From: Achatina immaculata
Taxonomy: Eukaryota > Mollusca > Gastropoda > Stylommatophora > Achatinidae
Assembly: GCA_009760885.1 (NCBI GenBank)
Contig: CM019692.1
Location: forward strand, 48,147,430 to 48,211,429
Reading direction: 5' to 3'
Length of the DNA: 64,000 nt
Program-made: the position numbers and the translations under genes
Notes under the pieces: model-generated
What the model saw: only the letters and a program-made list of their open reading frames with translations
Database searches by the model: none
Told to the model about the DNA's origin: nothing
In this document: in pieces, positions 57,801 through 64,000 of the stretch
Position numbering within the stretch: position 1 is the first letter of the stretch
Layout of the letters: each line of letters begins with the position of its first letter

Positions 57801-60800
57801 AGTTCTCCATAGCTTAGTATGTGGTGCTAGGTCATAAGCATGTTGCATTACAGTGAGAGCGATTTATTTTGTTAGATCAGCTGGCCTCCATCTGCCTAGA
57901 ATTTCCAGTTTTGTGATGTCATGTCCTTTGCATTAAGAGAAATGGTTCAGTCTTGATAAACTTGGGAGCTTAATTGTAATTTTAGAAGCATTCAGTTTTG
58001 GGACAGTTACTGCATGCTGAGAGCATGTCCTCAATACTGGTTGCCAGTTAATGCAATATAAGGAACCATATATTTAGGGTGGAAAAAAATCAGTAAAATT
58101 AATTTGACATTCAAAGTTGACTCATATGATTTCATCATTATATTTATTTTTAGACCTGAATTTTTCTTATTTTATTGTATAATTATTTTCTTTTAAAAAA
58201 GCCATTTAGAAACATGCCTAGCTGTGCTTATAACAGTCTGCCTGTAAAACATTGTGCAAGATGATACATAAAACATGGAAATATTTTATAAAATAATGCA
58301 ACAGGCTACTAATCTGCTGAGGCATCATTTTTTTATTTTTCATGTCATGGGTCCTTGAAAGTTTGTTCTTATCAGTAAATACACTTAAGAGTGCAGTTTA
58401 ACTTCAGTCAGAATCTATAACACTATGAAATATCAGATTATGGATGTATAAATTGCATCTGAAAATAATTAAAAGTATGATGTGACACATTAGAAGTTTA
58501 TCATCACTGAACCAGTTGTGTAAAAATATATAATGTAAGCCAAAGTTTTCTACACATACTTAAAGTTGTAGATGTATATCATCATGTGCTGCCACTCTGT
58601 GAAAGTTTGCTCCAAATTTCTCTGATGCATGCTTTCACACTGCTCCTGGCCAAAGAGAATCCCATTGATCTCTTGATGTTGTCTTGTTAAATATAAGTGT
58701 GTCATTTTCTTTTTCTTTTTCCCATAAGTATCTCTCTCTCTCTCTCTGAACCTTAAGTGCCCAGGGCACATAGGGCTTCCACAAGGGTTTTCCACAAATG
58801 CCTGTCCTTCGCCTTTTTTTCTGCTCTTGCCCAGGTGAGCCCTCTATTGCTCAACATCCTTTCTGTTGTTCTTCTCCATGTCTCTTTTGGTCTACCCTTA
58901 CTTCTGTTCCCCTTTGGTGTCCATCTTAGTGCTATTTTTGGTAGTGAGTTGTCAGTCATTCGGAGCACATGTCCCAACCATCGCCAGCGTCTTTCCTCAA
59001 TAATTGTTGTCAGTGGTTTCATCTGCATTTCTGCTAATAAGATGTTATTTCTTATGGTGTTTGGCCAAAATATTTTTCTAATTCTTCGTAAACATTTAGT
59101 CTGGAAAGAATTCAACTTGTTTTCTATGGTTTTGGTGATTTTCCAGCATTCACTTCCATAGAGTAGTACACTTAGAACATTACTCTTAAATATCCTGATT
59201 TTCATATTTATGCTTAGTTTTTTTTTGATTTCCATATAGTCTGCAGCATTGCAAAAGCCTGGTTTGCTCTAGTAAGTCTGCTGTTGATGTCCTCTGTGCT
59301 GTCTCCATTTTCTACTACTCTGCTGCCAAGGTATACAAATTCATTGACCTCCTCCACTAACTTGTTATCTACTCTGAGTACATTTCTGTTGTTCACATTT
59401 TGTTTCATTAACTTTGTCTTTCCTACGTTGATCTTTAGTCCTATATTGTTTGCATTCTGAGTTAACTTGTTTATTTTTGTTTATTTTCTCTTGCATATCT
59501 TTGTGACTGCCCATAAGTATAATTTACATTAATTTTGTATTATGTCTTCTGATACAGCCTAAATATTTTAACTATTATCAGGTGTAGATGTAGTCTGCAA
59601 TAAAACAGATTTGAATTTAGTCATGCATTTTTAAAACACTCAGTCATTGGTGTTGTGTAACACTTGGTTACCATCACCATTTCTTTAAAATTTTAAGTTT
59701 TTCGTTTAGGTTTTTTTTCCCATCGACCTTCACTATGTTGCAGGTTGATCACACTCAGTGCTTCAGATTTTTACCAGGTGGCGATATTTTACACATTTAT
59801 ATGCATTCTTTGAAGGTTGATATCTCAAGTGTAATCTGAATTTAAGTTTGTTGGGAATCTTTCTAAATCCTTAAGGTTATTTTTCTCAAATACCATTTTT
59901 CATACTTTGTGACATTTAATCTTGTAACTGCAACACATCCACATGATAAAAATTTGGTGCTTAAATGTTAAAGGCAGCGAGGCACGATGCCGACCACATA
60001 ACTCACTAGTGTGCCAAAGTAGTAAGGAAAATGTGACCACTCACTGATGCCAAATACTCTAGGTGTCTTTATGTCATGGCAGGTCTACCTTTACCTTTGC
60101 CTTACATATTAGAAGGGCTTGTTGAAAGTGTTTGTTTATAATTGTTATGTATACATTTTTGATGCAAAAGAAAGTTCATTTTATTAATTATTTGTTTCTA
60201 ACACGCACTTGCTTTCCTCATTCTAGACAGGGGCATCGTTCTTGTTATGTGATGACCCAGTTAAAGCTGCTTATCAAGCAGATGTTATTGTTACTGACAC
60301 ATGGGTTAGCATGGGACAAGAGGAAGAGAAGAAGAAGAGGCTAAAGGACTTTGCAGGTTATCAGATCAACCGGACGGTAAAATTTATTTTCTGCTGATTT
60401 ACAGTTGATTACTTAGTTAATTAGTTGATGGATCATGCTCATCACAAATCAAACAATTAGTCCATAAGCACTCTGATTCCATCTTAAACATTTCCCTTAA
60501 TGTTTGACAGCTGATGATGCCAGTCCTATGTTGATTACTAAGAAAGCATATTTATTCCTTCATTTCATGCACAAGAGTTTATTTTTTGGGGTTTCTGTCA
60601 CTTGTTGACTTTCACAAGCTCACAAATTCTGTGATTTTGTCATGTTATTGTGGGATTCATACACTTTTAATAAGATGTTTACATTTATTCCATAATAAAT
60701 TTAATGCACTTGGCACCTTGGTGTTCATTGATTAACATTTTTATAGGATGATATAATTTATTATAATATTAAATTGTAAACAGGAAATGATTCTACAGTT

Positions 60801-63726
60801 TTGAGTCAGCGGTGGAATGTTTAGAAACTTTGGCTCTTTTGCCATTCATGTTCAGAATGCAGTAGCAGCAGTTGATTAATTTCAGCGCTCTTCTGATTCA
60901 TATATGGATTGAGCAGTTGAGACATCTATCTTGAGTCCATTTTCTGAAACTCAAAATCTCTAGTTAATGCCTAACTTTTATCTGTGAAATACCATGTATG
61001 TCTGCAAAGTTATATATAAAGAGTTCAAGCACTTTGATATCTTTCACTCCATAACTTGTCTCACAGTTTGATGATGACCCTTCATCTTGAACATGTGTGT
61101 TGAGCACCCATGATATTTAAACATTCTTCTCTATAAACATCTGTTATTCACAGTGAATGTCAACTGGAGACACAAATTCACAGTCCAAAAAATATATATA
61201 TTATATATATATATTATATATTTATATTATATATTTATATTCTTTGCTACACTTCAGAGTCCCTTGTTGTGGAAAAAATCTTAAACTGGTACCAATGATG
61301 CAGGAAAATCTAGTAATTTCAATTCATGTTGGTTTGTATTCTAACATACGAGTGTCATACCGAAAGTCATGAGCAAAATTTTTTTTTAATCAGAATTTAT
61401 AGATTGAGAAAATATAAATGTAAAACCTTAATCTGCATCCTTTGCACTTCATGTAGTGGTCACATGATGTCACCATCATGTGTCACGTGACCACGTGGAG
61501 CATAAACAAAATGATGGGTGCTGAAGTTTCATTTCGTCAACATGCTGTTATTGAGATCCTCGTTAAAGAGGAAATCCCTGCTGCTGAAATTCACAAAAGA
61601 CTTCAACTTGTTTATGGAGATATGTGTATGGGTGCTAGCAGTGTTAGGAGGTGGGTGAAACATTTCAACAGTGGAAGCACGATCATCCAAGGTATGCCTT
61701 GCAGCGGTTGCCCTCAAACTGCCTCGACTGATCGCAGTGTGGAAAGGGTTGACAACATCATTAAAGAAGATAGACGTGTCACAGTATCTGAAATCACTGT
61801 AAATCTTGGAATAGGACACAGTGCAGTCCAGGAAATGACTGGAACCATAGGCTGTAGAAAAGTTTGTGCCAGCTGGGTCCCACAGGAGAGAACGTCCAGA
61901 AAGCAGTGTGTCTGTGCCGTCAGTCAGCTGGAATGGAATTCTACCAGGAGGGTATTTTCAAACTTGCAGAGCAATGGGAAAAATGTGTGCAGAGAAATGG
62001 AGATTATGTTGAAAAGTGAAGAAAAGGATACAGCTGAGGTGACACATTTATATTTTCTCTATGTATAAATTCTGATTTTAAAAAATTTTTGCTCATGACT
62101 TTCGGTATGACCCTCATATATTTCTTTTAACAAAGCAAGAAAAAATAGGAGGCATTACTTTTTGGTACATTCTCCAATTTTCCACCCTTAGATGCTGAAA
62201 GAAGCCAAACAAAACTGGGTTTTTCTGCATTGTCTGCCTCGCAAACCAGAGGAGGTGACAGATGATATCTTCTATTCCAAAGAGTCTCTTGTATGGCAGG
62301 AGGCTGAGAACAGAATGTGGACTGTAATGGTAATTATATTCTATGATTTCTTTTGCAGTAAACTGTTGTGACTGCACAGTTCAAGGAGTGAACTATTTTT
62401 TTTTTAAGACTGAAGATAAATTTTCCCAACCAAGCCTTATTGAACTCTTTTCCTTTAACACCTTTTTCAGGTGCTCATTTTCTGCCTTGGTTGGCTGCAC
62501 TGCATCAAAAGCAAAGTGAAAATTTGTTTTCTTTGTCTTGAGATGCCATTGTTTTTATTGCTATGTTACTCCCAAAAGAACTGTTAATATGAGAAAATAT
62601 TACTTTATAATCATTATCACTTTGTACTATCACTAAAGTGAAGTTTGACTGTCTCAAGCCTGGTAATTACATTTAGATGAAACAGTCTCTGGGATATCCC
62701 AAGTTGTTGCGTACCCTTCTTTAACACTCTTGTCCTCTTGCTCTTTTGTCCTAGTTTCTGCATCCAGCTCATAATCTCCAAAATATTTTTCATTGCTTGG
62801 TTCTAATATTCGGCAACAATAGCAATAAATGAAGACAACATCAAGCATGTTTTGCAGTTTAAAAAAAATGTCAGTGTTATGAAAGTGAGATTTAATGTTT
62901 ATGTTGTAATATTTTTAGTTTTTGACTGTTATCAAGATTAGTGTCACGTCACATTTGAATCAAACAATAAACATACCTGAATTTAAAAACCAGTATGTAC
63001 CACTGAAGTACAGTACAGTACAGTTTGTAGCCAACTGGTCTTTCATCTGAAGGATTGGATATGAACTACCATTACATTTTAGTATGCTCAGTAGTGAGAA
63101 CAGATTACAGAGAACATGACTCAAACTTGAAAGTTATGTGCTTACAAGTCAAGGCAAACCAGAGTACTTTATACATTTGGCTGTCAGTGTTTATGGTTTA
63201 TGGTCTTGATCATCATCATTGCACTCCTGACATGTCCATAGATGCTCATACCCTTTCCCCTTCAACATCTACATCAGCATTCTGCAGTTGATAGTGCCTG
63301 TCCTGTAATGGTTGACAAGTCCCCTTGCACCTCCAGTATGCCTCTAGTTCCTGGCCGTGCCAACCTGTACTCCCAGCTCTCTCAATCTAAGCAGTGATGT
63401 GGATTCATTGCTCTCAAAGTCCTCCACTCTGCCTGTCTCTCTGAGCATGTAAACAATATCAGCTCATTCCAGTGGTTGTTCATTTGCAGTGATGGCAGAG
63501 CTGGCCATCCTATCAGCTCTTTCATTTCTCCGAATGCCTGTGTGCTCAGGGACATAGATAAAGGTTACTCTGTGAGTCATTGATTTCAGAATACAGTATC
63601 CTTGTATAAAGACTGATACATTGTTATATAAATGGCATTTTATACTGTCCACAGGCTGTGATGCTACATCTCCTTCAACCATATAAACCAAGCATTCCCA
63701 TTCCCAAGTTTGTGAAGGGAAAATGA
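42839..63726 (+). CDS. OTC: ornithine carbamoyltransferase, mitochondrial (10 exons)
   Basis: It transfers the carbamoyl group from carbamoyl phosphate to ornithine, giving citrulline, in the mitochondrial matrix (urea cycle and arginine synthesis). Exons: 42839-42999, 43981-44101, 50575-50656, 52337-52424, 53141-53294, 54396-54518, 56026-56079, 60227-60376, 62192-62329, 63655-63726 (TGA). They total 1143 nt, 380 aa; human OTC has 354. Motifs: carbamoyl-phosphate loop STRTR (112-116), HPLQ (190-193), ornithine loop DTWVSMG (285-291) and HCLPR (324-328). The first exon encodes a Ser/Ala/Arg-rich presequence ([20 protein letters not shown]) with no acidic residue in its first 35 positions, as expected for import. 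Two adjacent ATGs start the frame; I took the first. Splice sites are all GT..AG with consistent phase. Introns are large and full of repeats. Confidence 0.95.
44219..44255. repeat. (CT)n(TA)n microsatellite
   Basis: CT run followed by TA run in OTC intron 2. Confidence 0.9.
44372..44625 (+). mobile_element. tRNA-derived SINE
   Basis: Head AGTGTTTTGTGCACTTGTCTCTCATGG, body ACACCCAACTATAGATATGG, 3' part CAAATAAAATATGGGCACTAACACCATATCCCC. Near complete but with a decayed box B. It lies in OTC intron 2, just outside the antisense LINE. Confidence 0.82.
44690..49330 (-). mobile_element. I-group non-LTR retrotransposon (EN-RT-RNase H), degraded
   Basis: It reads 5' to 3' on the minus strand. An ORF1-like region (about 48666-49300) is followed by an APE endonuclease (48169-48588, with [13 protein letters not shown]). 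Then comes RT (47198-47407 with [13 protein letters not shown]; 46351-46542 with FADDLVIW; 45646-46344 RT end). RNase H follows (45093-45476 with [11 protein letters not shown] and [15 protein letters not shown]), then a zinc-knuckle-like C-terminus (44742-45092 with [19 protein letters not shown]). RNase H after RT points to the I superfamily. There are several frameshifts, a SINE insertion at 46777-47045 and a (TATT)n run at about 47085-47130. Both ends are approximate. It is antisense in OTC intron 2. Confidence 0.88.
46777..47045 (+). mobile_element. full-length tRNA-derived SINE, nested in LINE, with TSD
   Basis: The best-preserved SINE here. The 12-bp target duplication TCAGTTCTTGAT lies at 46765-46776 and 47046-47057. 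The head has pol III box A (TGGCTAAGTGGTTAGTG) and a perfect box B (GGGTTCGAATCC), so the source was a tRNA gene. The body is CACCCAGCTGTAGAAATGGG onward, and it ends in ACCTTT repeats. It interrupts the RT domain of the antisense LINE, so it is younger than that element. Confidence 0.95.
50890..51150 (+). repeat. interspersed repeat family X, copy 3
   Basis: CCTAGCCTGTCTAACGGGGCAG, CCCCATGGTGGTGGAGTCTG, GCTAAAGAAGCATTGCA and CTGTGCCTCAACATCT match the complement of 11300-11470. It lies in OTC intron 3. Confidence 0.65.
51479..51500. repeat. (TA)n microsatellite
   Basis: Perfect TA run in OTC intron 3. The remainder of this intron (51151-52336) has no repeat I recognise. Confidence 0.9.
53430..54118. 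mobile_element. candidate non-autonomous piggyBac-like element
   Basis: 689 bp bounded by TTAA at 53426-53429 and 54119-54122. Ends read inward as CTCATCCCGTGCC and, on the complement of the right, CTCTTCCAATGTC, sharing CTCWTCC. No transposase frame is present. It lies in OTC intron 5. The evidence is the TTAA pair plus short end similarity. Confidence 0.45.
54700..55104 (+). mobile_element. RTE-like LINE 3' end, (GA)n tail
   Basis: The open frame 54722-55084 reads [48 protein letters not shown] and ends LCALGT-like (APCALGT), then a GAGAGAGAGA tail. It is an almost identical inverted partner of 58737-59115. It lies in OTC intron 6, sense. Confidence 0.9.
55600..55790 (+). repeat. interspersed repeat family X, copy 4
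   Basis: AGCCCTGCCAAGAGGTAGG, CCCAGTGGTGGTGGAGCC and GGCATCAACTGCTGAGAACATCT correspond to the 3' half of copy 3. Degraded. It lies in OTC intron 6. Confidence 0.45.
56065..56168 (+). repeat. 52-bp tandem duplication across OTC exon 7 donor
   Basis: 56065-56116 and 56117-56168 are near-identical copies that begin AAAATTGCAGAAACGGTAGG. The first includes the last 15 nt of exon 7 and its donor (GTAGGC at 56080); the second carries a duplicate donor (GTAGGT at 56132). The period is not a multiple of three. Confidence 0.93.
56800..56995 (+). mobile_element. tRNA-derived SINE, degraded
   Basis: Head TGAAGTGGCTGGTGCAACTG, box B decayed (GGTTGACTCTGGC), body CCAGCTGAAAAATTTATTACC and GACCACATCACCTTTTGATGTG. 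It lies in OTC intron 7. Confidence 0.7.
57240..57512 (+). mobile_element. RTE-like LINE 3' fragment
   Basis: In broken frames: [31 protein letters not shown]. Same family as 34640-35411 and 16690-17240; all end in AGGATGTAAGATT. It lies in OTC intron 7. Confidence 0.82.
58737..59515 (-). mobile_element. RTE-like LINE 3' part, (GA)n tail, antisense
   Basis: The minus-strand frame 58753-59235 reads [42 protein letters not shown] and [10 protein letters not shown]; upstream, 59214-59470 gives [11 protein letters not shown] and [15 protein letters not shown] in a shifted frame. The tail is (CT)n on the plus strand. It is the inverted, longer partner of 54700-55104. It lies in OTC intron 7. Confidence 0.9.
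59965..60105 (+). mobile_element. SINE 3' half
   Basis: AAAGGCAGCGAGGCACGATG, CCGACCACATAACTCACTAGTGTG, then GGTCTACCTTTACCTTTGCC at the end. The head is missing. It lies in OTC intron 7, shortly before exon 8. Confidence 0.75.
61190..61242. repeat. (TA)n-rich microsatellite
   Basis: Imperfect TATATATTATAT run in OTC intron 8. Confidence 0.88.
61349..62116 (+). mobile_element. mariner with internal deletion (MITE-like)
   Basis: 768 bp, TA on each side (61347-61348, 62117-62118). Terminal inverted repeats: CGAGTGTCATACCGAAAGTC on the left and TGAGGGTCATACCGAAAGTC from the right, continuing ATGAGCAAAA on both. It is a different family from 21159-22497. It lies in OTC intron 8, about 75 bp from exon 9. 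Confidence 0.93.
61478..62068 (+). pseudogene. deleted mariner transposase, DNA-binding half only
   Basis: A single uninterrupted frame of 196 codons. Residues 18-110 are the mariner paired helix-turn-helix region ([43 protein letters not shown]). After KVCASWVPQ the sequence jumps to what was the C-terminal end, out of its original frame ([14 protein letters not shown] is readable in another frame). All three catalytic Asp contexts are gone, so it cannot transpose. The frame-open N-terminal domain could in principle still bind the repeats; that is speculation. Confidence 0.85.
63290..63625 (-). mobile_element. non-LTR retrotransposon fragment, RNase H end
   Basis: The minus strand reads [20 protein letters not shown] followed by DRMASSAI, the last motif of a LINE-type RNase H domain, with further retrotransposon-like sequence running to about 63290. 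It ends about 30 bp before the last OTC exon. Confidence 0.7.
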
Positions 63727-64000
63727 TATAACATTCCGGCACTGGAAAATGTAAATAAACGAGCCAGCTACAGTTTGGAAGACACATTAAAATACAGATA
63801 AGATGAAGGTTCCAGGCTGGAAACTGTATTCAGTATCTATTAGTTTGGCAACAGAAATCATTCACGGTTGCCTCATGTCTGTTGCATTCATTTATTTCAT
63901 GTGTAATTGTTACTGTGGACTTTATTTGTAGAGTAACTGAAATTATTTTCTTTAAATGACTATTTTTGTAATCAGATATTTGTATATGAAATTCCATTTT

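Overview
This is a metazoan nuclear window: intron-rich, AT-rich in the non-coding parts, with GT..AG introns and no operons. The gene set and repeat mix (RTE-type and I-type LINEs, a tRNA-headed SINE, mariner, piggyBac, hAT and pogo-like elements) suggest an invertebrate, most likely a lophotrochozoan and perhaps a gastropod mollusc. The species guess is inference only. All gene models were built by hand from splice sites, reading phase and remembered family sequences; no search was run.

Three protein-coding genes are supported. (1) 499-17761, plus strand: the C-terminal half (12 exons, about 536 codons) of exportin-4 (XPO4); its 5' half lies to the left of the window. (2) 27927-41804, minus strand: a complete 15-exon gene for a divergent elongation factor 2 (eEF2-like). 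The start codon alone forms the coding part of exon 1. A GC box plus TATA box lies about 150 bp upstream. The reading frame is disturbed close to the C-terminus. (3) 42839-63726, plus strand: a complete 10-exon ornithine carbamoyltransferase gene (OTC, 380 aa) with a mitochondrial presequence and all four signature motifs. The eEF2-like and OTC genes are divergent; their start codons are about 1.0 kb apart, and that interval has been invaded by a minisatellite and a LINE tail. XPO4 and the eEF2-like gene converge across about 10 kb of repeat-rich intergenic DNA.

Most of the rest is mobile-element debris. XPO4 intron 1638..: the intron at 1724-5447 carries a dead piggyBac element inserted at a TTAA inside a 46-bp minisatellite. 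The intergenic region carries a full-length but broken DD34D mariner, a second mariner relic, a pogo-like MITE and an 80-bp tandem array. OTC intron 2 holds an antisense I-type LINE with a complete SINE nested in its RT region. OTC introns 6 and 7 hold inverted copies of one RTE tail on either side of a 54-bp exon. OTC intron 8 holds an internally deleted mariner.

The most notable points are the divergent eEF2 paralogue with its shifted C-terminus, several minisatellites that appear to have grown out of transposable-element pieces (SINE head, SINE body, LINE tail), and the inverted repeat plus duplicated splice donor around OTC exon 7. I saw no clear sign of an entirely new biological system.
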